A stretch of DNA of 9,864 bases from Acidobacteriota bacterium (GTDB lineage: Bacteria > Acidobacteriota > Vicinamibacteria > Vicinamibacterales > CAVVIG01): assembly GCA_003222455.1 (NCBI GenBank), contig QHWF01000053.1, forward strand, positions 1 through 9,864, given 5' to 3'. Made by a program: the position numbers and the translations under genes. Positions 1 to 5,905 of this stretch are shown piece by piece. Under the pieces are notes generated by a model. It ran no database searches. It was not told where the DNA came from and saw nothing but the letters and a program-made list of their open reading frames with translations. Position 1 is the stretch's first letter. Every line of letters begins with the position of its first letter.

Positions 1-211
1 AGGATCTCACCACTGCCTTCGAGGTACACACGCTGCGTCTTTCGTGTCCTCCGCCCGAAGACCGAAGAGACACCAGGCAACGGCCGCGAGTTCCTGATGG
101 TCCAGGCAGTCGCGGTGGGCGGGACTTGAACCTGGTCCTGAACTGGCGGCAGGCACTGGGCCATCGGCTCCCCGACCAAGGCACACAGCGCGTCCCTGCT
201 ATGCTTGGCGC
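1..211. other. Left-edge stretch with no supportable gene
   Basis: Both strands were read in all frames. One + frame is open from the edge to a TGA at 127-129, and another is open to 233, but neither gives a protein I recognise. A minus frame ending near position 12 is equally unremarkable. The stretch may hold the tail of a gene that lies mostly outside the window, or may be plain spacer upstream of the nucleotidyltransferase gene. A tRNA-like T-loop at 122-132 was examined and rejected. Confidence 0.4.
200..205 (+). promoter_or_regulatory. Possible -10 box for leaderless transcript
   Basis: TATGCT lies 6 nt before the ATG at 212. If it is a -10 hexamer, transcription would begin at or next to the start codon and give a leaderless mRNA, which fits the lack of a Shine-Dalgarno sequence before 212. 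No good -35 hexamer is seen about 17 nt upstream, so this is tentative. Confidence 0.3.
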
Positions 212-838
212 ATGTCGAACCCGCCGCGTCTGACGGACGCTGCCGAAGGGCGGTTCTGGCAAGGCGTCGAAGCGGCCGGGAGGTTCTTCATGGGCGAGGC
301 CGATGTTCAGAAAGCGCTCGACAAGCTCGCGCGCACTCTGGATGCACAGCAGATCCCGTACGCGGTAATCGGCGCGATGGCGTTGAACGAATTCGGGTAT
401 CGGCGGACGACGGTCGACGTCGACCTGTTATTGACGGCCGAAGGACTGGCGGCATTCAAGCGTAGCAATCTTGGACGAGGCTACGCCGAAAAATTCCCAG
501 GAAGCCGTGGTGTTCGAGATACCGAATACGGCGTCGATATCGACATCGTGCTGGCGGGCTCGTATCCAGGCGACGGAAAGCCGAAGCCCGTGGTCTTTCC
601 CGATCCGGCGACCGCTGCCGAGCGCGGAGCGCGAATCGCTCTGCTGCCGTTACGCCGGCTGCTCGAGCTCAAGCTGGCATCCGGAATGACTGCTCCTCAT
701 CGTCTCAGGGATCTCGCCGACGTCCAGGAAGTCATCCGCGTCCTGGGGCTGCCGAACACATTAGCCGGCGAGCTCGACGCGTCAGTGCGGGAGAAGTATC
801 TCGAGTTGTGGCAGGCCGTGCAGAACGTCGACGATTAG
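212..838 (+). CDS. Nucleotidyltransferase-fold protein (AbiEii/MNT-like)
   Basis: This 208-residue cytoplasmic protein has the minimal nucleotidyltransferase fold. IPYAVIGAMALNEFGYRR (48-65) occupies the glycine-loop position, with GA where GG or GS is usual. TVDVDLLL supplies the metal-binding pair D69 and D71, and YGVDIDIV (106-113) offers D109/D111 as the third carboxylate strand. The C-terminal LELKLASGMTAPHRLRDLAD (151-170) matches the conserved Lys and Arg-Asp-Leu-Ala-Asp segment of AbiEii-like and related small transferases. Such proteins move an NMP group onto a protein, RNA or small molecule; the substrate here is unknown. No antitoxin-like partner lies beside it, so a toxin role is not supported. 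The ATG at 212 lacks a ribosome site. The in-frame ATG at 290 (residue 27) has GGGAGG at 278-283 with a 6-nt spacer, so a 182-residue form is possible. I keep 212 because residues 15-30 look like part of the conserved protein. Confidence 0.8.
   Translation: MSNPPRLTDAAEGRFWQGVEAAGRFFMGEADVQKALDKLARTLDAQQIPYAVIGAMALNEFGYRRTTVDVDLLLTAEGLAAFKRSNLGRGYAEKFPGSRGVRDTEYGVDIDIVLAGSYPGDGKPKPVVFPDPATAAERGARIALLPLRRLLELKLASGMTAPHRLRDLADVQEVIRVLGLPNTLAGELDASVREKYLELWQAVQNVDD
278..283 (+). promoter_or_regulatory. Strong internal Shine-Dalgarno before ATG 290
   Basis: GGGAGG is placed 6 nt upstream of the in-frame ATG at 290-292 of the nucleotidyltransferase gene. It is a much better ribosome-binding site than anything before the ATG at 212. 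It could mark the true start or a second internal start. Confidence 0.45.
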
Positions 839-841
839 CTT

Positions 842-854
842 GGCCGGAGCGGCC
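842..854. repeat. Short GC-rich hairpin between convergent genes
   Basis: GGCCG (842-846) pairs with CGGCC (850-854) around a GAG loop, 3 nt after the stop of the upstream + gene and 16 nt before the end of the ADOP gene on the other strand. The position suits a shared terminator, but there is no T-tract on either side, so a terminator role is only a possibility. Confidence 0.3.
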
Positions 855-870
855 GGTCTGCGCCATTCGG

Positions 871-3303
871 TTACTCGTGTCGTAAGGCGTCCATCGGATC
901 GATCAACGCCGCGCGGCGCGCCGGACCAAGGCAAGCCATGACGGCAACGGCAAGCAGCAGGACGGTCACGCCACCAAGCATCAGTGGATCGCGCGAGCTC
1001 TCGGTCACCCACTGTGAGGCGACATTGTCGAACACCAGGCACAAGAGCACGCCGGCCAGCAGCCCCACCCCAACATTCCATGACGTCCCGGACAGCACCA
1101 TGCGCACGACGTCGCGCGTTCTCGCACCGAGCGCCATCCGGATGCCGAATTCGTTGGTCCTCGTGGCGACGCCGTAGGAGACTACGCTGTAGAGCCCTAC
1201 TGCCGAAAGCGCCAGCGCCAGCATCGAGAAGATGCCGAACAACCTCGCCACCAACCGCTGCTGAGCATACTCGGGAAGATTCGTGATCCAGCCCTGAAGA
1301 TCCCGCACACGCATCACCTGCTGTTCGCGATCGACTCGAACGAGCTCGGCGCGCACATCGCGCAACATGGACAGTGGTGTCACGCGCGTGCGCACCAGTA
1401 TCTGAGTGAACATCCGCATCTTCAGCGTGTACGGCACATAGAACGCGGGCTTGATCGGGTTGCGCAGACCATCGTTGCGCGCGTCGGCGACGACGCCAAT
1501 GATCTGGAGCCATCCAGCGGCGCCTGCGGCTGCGGGCGAATACGGCGGTTCGTCTTTCAGGTTCGCGACGCGGAATTGACGGCCGATGGCATCGCCGTTC
1601 GGCCAGTACTGCCGGGCCATCGTCTGGTTGATCACGGCAAGGGACGCGCCGCGCATGATTTCGTCACGGCTCCAGACGCGTCCCTGGGCCACCGGAATGT
1701 GGAGAAGCGGGAAATACTCCAGGCTGACGAAATTGGACCGGGCGACAGGTTTCTCGAGCGCGCTGCTGCCGAGAATCTCGAGCGTGCTGTCGCTTCCATT
1801 CGCCGGCGGCGTGGCGTTGGTCGAGATCCCTGCCGCGACAACCTGCGGCATCGCGGCGACGGTTGCCCGGAGCCGCTCGAAATACTCGGAACGCTCCTTC
1901 CATGTCGGGTAGGTCCCGTCGTGGACGGGGATCGGCAGGGACATGGTGTTCTGAGGGTCGTATCCGAGGTCTGCGTTCGTGAGCCGCAGGAATCCCTTTC
2001 CCGCCGCGCCAGCCGCGGTCAGCATCAGCAGCGTCAACGCGACCTGGACCGCGACCATGACGCGTTGGATCCGCCGGCCCTGCGCACTGCCGATCACCCG
2101 TCGAGCGCTGGTCTGCGCCATGCGGCCGGAGTCCGGACGCGAGAGCTGGAGGGCCGGCCACACGCCGAACACGATCGCGGTCACGATAGCCAGAGCCGTG
2201 CTGAACACGAGGACCGGCAGGTTCATCTCGATGACCGATTCGGCGGCGAACGAGTTGGTTGGCACCCAGGCAACGATCAGCGCGAGCCCTTTCCATGCGA
2301 TCAACACCCCCAGCACCGCACCGGCGACGGCGATCGCCAGCGCTTCGGTCAATAACTGCTGCACGATGCGGACACGTGCGGCTCCGAGGGCCGCGCGCAC
2401 CGCGAGCTCCTGCTGGCGGTGTGCGCCGCGCACGAGCAGCAGGATCGACACGTTGGCGCAGCCCACCAGCAGGAGCGACGTCACGGCGCCGAGCAGCAGA
2501 AAGAGCCTGGGCCCCATCGGCCTCGCGTACAACTCAACGATGCTGCGCAGGTTCACTCGAAAGGTGTCCGGGTAGCGCCCCGGTGTGTGCGTCGCGAACT
2601 CCTGCAGGATCGGCTGCAGCTCGGCATTCGCTTCCGCGATAGACACCCCCGGGCGGATCTTGAGGTTGGCGCCGAAGTAGATGTTGGGGTCGAGCCTGAC
2701 CTTGAGCGGCACGTAAATGTCCGCTTCCCGCCAGCGAAACCGTGGCGGCATCACGCCGACGATTTGATAGTTCTTGCGAACAAGTTGGATCGTGCGGCCG
2801 ACCACTGCCGGGTCACCCGCGTAATACCGCTGCCAGAATTGGTAGCCGAGCACCACGACGCGCTCCGGCTCCTGACCCGGAGGCGCATCGGCGGGGATGA
2901 GCCATCGTCCCATGAGGGCAGGAACACCCCAATGATTCGGTGCGTTCGGCGATATGTACGACGCGACCACATCCTCGGGGATATCGCTATCGGTGGTGGT
3001 GAGGTTCCATCCATCTTCTCCCACGACGCTCTCGAGCGTCCGTGCGTGTCGAAGCTGCTCCAGCTGAGCGCCGGTCATGCCCGGATATCGGAAACGGCCG
3101 GCATTGTCCCTGAGGGCGAGCTGCAGCATTCGATCGGCGCCCACGTAGGGGAAGGGATTGATCAGGACGCCGTAGACGACGCTGAACACCGCGCTCGTGG
3201 CGCCTATCCCCAGGGCCAGCGAGAGGACGGCGGTGAGCGCGAACCCTGGACTGCGGCGCAATTCCCGCGCCGCATAGCGAAGATCGGCGATGACCGAGCT
3301 CAT
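871..3303 (-). CDS. ADOP-type ABC transporter permease (MacB/FtsX-like)
   Basis: This 810-residue inner-membrane protein is a fused duplication of the MacB/FtsX permease module, the arrangement known as acidobacterial duplicated orphan permease. Residues 1-20 are the amphipathic leader (DLRYAARELRRSPGF), followed by a membrane segment at about 21-48 and a first periplasmic MacB_PCD domain to about 262. The first FtsX block spans about 264-385 and carries QQELAVRAALGAAR (297-310). A second membrane segment lies at about 413-432, a second periplasmic domain at about 440-680, and a second FtsX block at about 685-800 with NEFGIRMALGARTRDV (717-732). The RxALGA motifs are the cytoplasmic coupling loops that contact an ATPase in MacB-like systems. 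The protein ends IDPMDALRHE, typical of the group. I start at ATG 3303, which has AAGGTG 5 nt upstream, and not at an in-frame codon 30 residues earlier. No ATPase, membrane-fusion gene or PadR regulator adjoins it. The transported substrate is unknown. Confidence 0.92.
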   Translation of the reverse strand: MSSVIADLRYAARELRRSPGFALTAVLSLALGIGATSAVFSVVYGVLINPFPYVGADRMLQLALRDNAGRFRYPGMTGAQLEQLRHARTLESVVGEDGWNLTTTDSDIPEDVVASYISPNAPNHWGVPALMGRWLIPADAPPGQEPERVVVLGYQFWQRYYAGDPAVVGRTIQLVRKNYQIVGVMPPRFRWREADIYVPLKVRLDPNIYFGANLKIRPGVSIAEANAELQPILQEFATHTPGRYPDTFRVNLRSIVELYARPMGPRLFLLLGAVTSLLLVGCANVSILLLVRGAHRQQELAVRAALGAARVRIVQQLLTEALAIAVAGAVLGVLIAWKGLALIVAWVPTNSFAAESVIEMNLPVLVFSTALAIVTAIVFGVWPALQLSRPDSGRMAQTSARRVIGSAQGRRIQRVMVAVQVALTLLMLTAAGAAGKGFLRLTNADLGYDPQNTMSLPIPVHDGTYPTWKERSEYFERLRATVAAMPQVVAAGISTNATPPANGSDSTLEILGSSALEKPVARSNFVSLEYFPLLHIPVAQGRVWSRDEIMRGASLAVINQTMARQYWPNGDAIGRQFRVANLKDEPPYSPAAAGAAGWLQIIGVVADARNDGLRNPIKPAFYVPYTLKMRMFTQILVRTRVTPLSMLRDVRAELVRVDREQQVMRVRDLQGWITNLPEYAQQRLVARLFGIFSMLALALSAVGLYSVVSYGVATRTNEFGIRMALGARTRDVVRMVLSGTSWNVGVGLLAGVLLCLVFDNVASQWVTESSRDPLMLGGVTVLLLAVAVMACLGPARRAALIDPMDALRHE

Positions 3304-3420
3304 ATCATCACCTTGGACGAGTTCAGCGGGGCGAGGGTTGGCGACGGTGGATGGCCGTCTGGATCCTGGAAATGGTCGAACCGGAAGGTGCACGCTCCCG
3401 GATCTCGCGCTCGCTGCTCG

Positions 3421-3561
3421 TATCGCGTCTCGGGCATCGGGCAGGCGGGGCGACGGCTGGGGCTCGTGCTCACGCCGGGCGAGGTGTCGGTCTGCCTGAA
3501 ACCGCCGGGGTTCAATTCAGATCTGATCGTGCAGGCCGATCTCGCGTGTGCTGATCAATAA
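3421..3561 (+). pseudogene. Remnant of HxlR-type regulator with SCP2-like C-terminus
   Basis: From 3451 the + frame reads RRLGLVLTPGEVSVCLKPPG followed by FNSDLIVQADLA. This is the pattern of the C-terminal SCP2-like domain found in many HxlR-family winged-helix regulators (roughly WLVL-PGEVD-C-DPGFDVDLYV-ADLR). In intact members a HTH domain of about 100 residues comes before it and 30-50 more residues follow. Here the frame runs to TAA at 3559-3561, soon after ADLA. Upstream, the frame continues into the antisense of the ADOP start without HTH features. What remains is a fragment of about 47 codons, most likely a decayed 3' portion. The match is from memory of the family pattern and was not aligned, so an accidental resemblance is possible but unlikely over about 32 residues. 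Confidence 0.5.
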
Positions 3562-3564
3562 CGC

Positions 3565-3579
3565 CGGGCGGTTCGCCCG
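3565..3579. repeat. Hairpin after regulator remnant stop
   Basis: CGGGCG (3565-3570) pairs perfectly with CGCCCG (3574-3579) around a GTT loop, 3 nt after the remnant's TAA. It sits where a terminator would be, but no T-run follows. Confidence 0.35.
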
Positions 3580-3585
3580 ATAGGG

Positions 3586-3612
3586 GCTAGCGGCCCATGG
3601 TGAAACTCCGGC
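3586..3612 (+). repeat. Dispersed 27-nt repeat, copy 1
   Basis: This copy matches 9303-9329 at 23 of 27 positions in the same orientation. The invariant core is TGGTGAAACTCC, preceded by GCTA and GCCC blocks. It lies in a spacer, 24 nt after the stop of the regulator remnant. The four differences are single substitutions with no gap. Confidence 0.65.
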
Positions 3613-3739
3613 GTCGCACCGAGGGCCCTGTGCGTCTTGCACGGTGGGGTGCAATATCGGCGCGACGGGTGCGGCGGTGTTCGACGTGGTGGGCGAATAC
3701 GCGATCGCGGCAGCCAAAACCCAAATAGACACCAGCACG

Positions 3740-3764
3740 GGCCGGAATCGAGAAGATTCCGGCC
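3740..3764. repeat. Perfect 10-bp inverted repeat
   Basis: GGCCGGAATC (3740-3749) and GATTCCGGCC (3755-3764) are exact reverse complements around the loop GAGAA. It lies 113 nt beyond the stop of the H1-like gene on the minus strand. Neither side has a T-tract, so it may be a non-canonical terminator, a structured RNA end or a protein-binding site. Confidence 0.6.
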
Positions 3765-3876
3765 TGACGGCAACGCAAGCTCAGCTATCAGTCGGCCGTC
3801 GCCGGCGTCAGCGTCAGCCCGGGTGGGCGGGCGGAAACCGGTGACAGACGACTCTGTGGCTAACAGCCGCTATCAG

Positions 3877-4224
3877 CTAGCGACGACGGCCGCCCTTCTT
3901 CTTGGCGCCTTTACGCGCACCCTTTTTGGCTTTGGCACCTTTCCTGCTGGCCGTGCGTCCGCCCTTGGCGGCCGCCTTGCGCGTCGCTTTCTTCGCGCCC
4001 TTGGCCGCGGTTTTGCGCCCGCCGCCGGCCGGCTTCCGGGCGGCCGACTTCCTCGAACCCGACGAGGACTTCCGGCCGCCTCCCGAGCGGCGGCCGGTAC
4101 CCCCGCCTTCCGTTTCGCCCTCGGCGGCGCCGGCGCCGAGATCGCCGGTATCCGACATCGCCGATCCGCCGATGTGCTCGTCGTCGTCGCCCATTCCCAT
4201 ACCGTTGTCGAAATCGTCCTGCAT
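3877..4224 (-). CDS. H1-like lysine/alanine-rich basic protein
   Basis: This 115-residue protein has two halves of opposite charge. Residues 1-40 are acidic and glycine-rich (MQDDFDNGMGMGDDDEHIGG and on). Residues 45-115 are almost entirely Lys, Arg, Ala, Gly and Ser, with repeated AAKG, AARK and KGAKK units ending KKKGGRRR. The tail resembles eukaryotic histone H1 tails and the low-complexity tails of bacterial H1-like proteins, which bind DNA through charge; DNA or RNA binding in the nucleoid is therefore the likely role. There is no recognisable folded domain. The ATG at 4224 is preceded by GAGG with a 5-nt spacer, a good ribosome site, which is why the longer open frame reaching into the peptidase gene is not used. 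It lies 92 nt downstream of the M64 gene on the same strand and may have its own promoter, though none is convincing. Confidence 0.75.
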   Translation of the reverse strand: MQDDFDNGMGMGDDDEHIGGSAMSDTGDLGAGAAEGETEGGGTGRRSGGGRKSSSGSRKSAARKPAGGGRKTAAKGAKKATRKAAAKGGRTASRKGAKAKKGARKGAKKKGGRRR

Positions 4225-4290
4225 GATCGCCTCGCAGTAAATTAGTCGCGGGCGCTTAGTCTGTTGTATGCGCAGAGCCGCCGTCAAGTG

Positions 4291-4319
4291 TGATGACCGA
4301 ACGGCCGTACCCGTCATCA
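4291..4319. repeat. Inverted repeat spanning the peptidase stop codon
   Basis: TGATGAC (4291-4297) and GTCATCA (4313-4319) are perfect complements and enclose the palindrome ACGGCCGT (4301-4308). The right arm includes the TGA stop of the M64 gene. It could act as a transcript-end structure for the peptidase mRNA, but no U-run follows on the minus strand. Confidence 0.4.
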
Positions 4320-5738
4320 ACGGGAATAGAGGTCCAGAATCGTCTCGATCGCGCGCCGGCAGACTGCGCAGAATGGCACCTCGTCCCGCGTGAACATGAT
4401 GCAATCGGCCTGCGGGCGGTAAAATCCGCGCGCTTCGTAATTCGCGCCTTCGAACGCACCGACCACCCCGGCCAGCGCGCCCGTATTCAGCACGGTGGTA
4501 TCGCGCTTCTGCTCTTCGCGGAACAGCGCGTCCATGTCCCGCTCGGGACGATTCTGTGCGCGGATCTCGCGCCGCTTCTGTTGAACGTCTTTCGTGTACT
4601 GCTCGAACTCGTCTTTCGGCCACAGCGTCGGAAGCGGCGTGCCCGGTCTGACCAGATCTCGCCACTTGAGCACTGCGGGATCGAGCAGCGCCGTCACGTT
4701 GGGCTCCCACGGCTCGACGCGATCGGCCGCGGGCAGATAGGCGACATCCGATGTGTAGTACTCGTCGGCCAGCGCCGCAATGTGATGGCCGAACTCGTGC
4801 ACGAAAATGTACGGCGCCCACACGCTGTCGGCGGCGACCGTGCTGTACAAGCCGAAAATGCCGCCGCCGCCGTACGTCGCGCTGTTCACAAGGATTTCGA
4901 CGACGTCGTACGGCGCGTTGGCGACGAGGTCGCGAAACGCCTTGTTCTCGAACGTGAGCACGTAGCGTTCCGAGTCGAACGCATCGTACGTCGCACCGGC
5001 CGGCGGTCGCCGGTAGATGCGCTGCGACGGCCGCGACACGCCGGACTCGGCGGCCGCCGGACACAGGCCCCACACGTTGATGTCGCGCTCGCGTTCCTTG
5101 AAGGGTGACGTGGCGAGCAACACGGCAGCGAGCCGCCGGGCATCGCGTTCGAACTTGCCTCGTTCGGCAGCCGTGTAGCCGTCACTCAGGATCAGGAGAT
5201 CGAGCTTCTGCGCCGGATCGCCGCTCTCGTGCACCTTGATCAGCGCGCCGGCGTCTCGCGGCCGGACACCGCGCTCGACGAATTTGTCCGCCGGATCGAT
5301 CGTCACCGTCCACTGGTCGCGAAAGACGTTCTTCGCATCGCGTTTCTTCACGACGATGCGGACGGGACCATCGGGCGCTGGAAATCGCAGCGACTCGGAG
5401 AAGGTCCGATTCAGCGTTTTCGCTTCCGCCGTGCTCTCCCATTCTCCGTAGATGGAGCTGAAGCCGCGCGAGTAGATCACCCGGCCGCTCGCCACGTCCG
5501 AGACCTCGAAGAAATACTTCCCGCGATTCGTGGCGTCGATCGGCTGTGCCGGATTCCCCGCCCACGGCAGCGGTTCAACCACGATCCGATCGAGACTGAA
5601 GATCTCTTCCTTGTCGTTGCCGGTGTGATAGTAATCGACGCGGAAGGTCGCCGGTGCGGCGGCGACGCCGGCGGCGCCCGCGTGCCATACCAGCATCAAG
5701 ACCACAATCCGTGTTGTCATCCGCTTATTATTCGACAT
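4317..5738 (-). CDS. Secreted M64-family (IgA peptidase-like) metallopeptidase
   Basis: This 473-residue zinc peptidase is predicted to be exported. Residues 1-29 form a signal peptide: basic start, hydrophobic IVVLMLVWHAGAAGVAAA, likely cut near AAAPA. Residues 31-155 match the beta-rich N-terminal M64_N domain. The catalytic domain follows: LDLLILSDGYTAAERGKF (179-196), GGGGIFGLYST (290-300) and the zinc site HEFGHH (314-319) with E315 as the catalytic base. Downstream are DEYY (325-328), GAFEGANYEARGFYRP (427-442), the CIM turn (446-448) and a paired-Cys FCAVC (456-460). All the expected M64 landmarks are present, so it should be active in the periplasm or outside the cell. The family is named after an immunoglobulin-A protease, but most environmental members have unknown substrates. 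The ATG at 5738 has GTGAGGGG almost touching it; the ATG at 5720 (residue 7) is a possible alternative. Confidence 0.93.
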   Translation of the reverse strand: MSNNKRMTTRIVVLMLVWHAGAAGVAAAPATFRVDYYHTGNDKEEIFSLDRIVVEPLPWAGNPAQPIDATNRGKYFFEVSDVASGRVIYSRGFSSIYGEWESTAEAKTLNRTFSESLRFPAPDGPVRIVVKKRDAKNVFRDQWTVTIDPADKFVERGVRPRDAGALIKVHESGDPAQKLDLLILSDGYTAAERGKFERDARRLAAVLLATSPFKERERDINVWGLCPAAAESGVSRPSQRIYRRPPAGATYDAFDSERYVLTFENKAFRDLVANAPYDVVEILVNSATYGGGGIFGLYSTVAADSVWAPYIFVHEFGHHIAALADEYYTSDVAYLPAADRVEPWEPNVTALLDPAVLKWRDLVRPGTPLPTLWPKDEFEQYTKDVQQKRREIRAQNRPERDMDALFREEQKRDTTVLNTGALAGVVGAFEGANYEARGFYRPQADCIMFTRDEVPFCAVCRRAIETILDLYSR

Positions 5739-5805
5739 CCCCTCACCACACGGGCAACCCTCAATAAGCGTCTCCGACTAATCGGCGCCCACACGGCACG
5801 ACATT

Positions 5806-5873
5806 CAACGCAGAAACCGCAGAACTCGCAGAACACATCGGTCTTCTCTGCGGGTTCCGCGGGTTCTGCGTTG
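5806..5873. repeat. 9-bp-periodic hairpin element, CGCAGAA variant
   Basis: The left arm (5806-5833) carries three 9-nt units beginning CGCAGAA (CGCAGAAAC, CGCAGAACT, CGCAGAACA). The right arm (5844-5873) is its near-complement, also in 9-nt steps (TTCTCTGCG, GGTTCCGCG, GGTTCTGCG). The arms pair over nearly 30 positions with two mismatches and a small bulge around a loop of about 10 nt. It lies 32 nt after the APC permease stop and 67 nt before the peptidase start, on whose shared strand it could act as a transcript barrier or mRNA-stabilising structure. The same design recurs at 9373-9441. Confidence 0.75.
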
Positions 5874-5905
5874 ATCGTCGTGACCATGGGTTCGATGCCG
5901 CTGCA

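Larger units (their letters stand above)
3304..3876. other. Gene-poor stretch with relics and repeats
   Basis: This 573-base spacer lies between the ADOP start and the H1-like gene. It holds the ADOP ribosome site at its left edge, a regulator-gene remnant (3421-3561), a 6-bp hairpin right after the remnant's stop (3565-3579), a dispersed 27-nt repeat (3586-3612) and a perfect 10-bp hairpin (3740-3764). The octamer GCTATCAG occurs at 3784-3791 and again at 3869-3876. Short open frames of 60-75 codons exist on both strands, but none resembles a known protein. Confidence 0.6.

Noticed and set aside
107..175. tRNA-like B-box (GGACTTGAACC read on the minus strand) with an A-box-like TGGCCCAGTGC upstream
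   Set aside because: The T-stem does not pair beyond 2 bp, the A and B boxes are about 13 nt too close, no acceptor stem partner exists, and there is no anticodon arm.
212..838. Type IV toxin-antitoxin or phage-defence (AbiE-like) module
   Set aside because: No antitoxin-like gene lies on either side, and single nucleotidyltransferase-fold genes like this are common outside defence.
1576..2355. 259-codon + strand open frame
   Set aside because: Opposite the ADOP gene, rich in Arg, His and Asp as expected for a high-GC antisense frame, with no recognisable motif.
2419..3420. Long + strand open frame opposite the ADOP gene
   Set aside because: It is antisense to a well-supported coding region and lacks domains; only its last portion (3421-3561), outside the ADOP gene, resembles a known family.
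3543..3582. VLINNAGRFAR in a + frame, resembling the NNAG motif of short-chain dehydrogenases
   Set aside because: Only about 11 residues, followed at once by a stop, with no Rossmann glycine motif or YxxxK in any nearby frame; treated as chance.
3517..3738. 73-codon minus-strand frame beginning with a hydrophobic signal-like segment
   Set aside because: No ribosome site, overlaps the regulator remnant and repeat, and no protein family recalled; insufficient support for a secreted peptide gene.
4225..5073. Upstream extension of the H1-like frame to 5073
   Set aside because: This part is antisense-free shadow of the M64 peptidase in another frame; the ATG at 4224 has a good ribosome site and marks the composition change.
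4290..5108. 272-codon + strand open frame opposite the M64 gene
   Set aside because: Antisense shadow of a gene with intact catalytic motifs.
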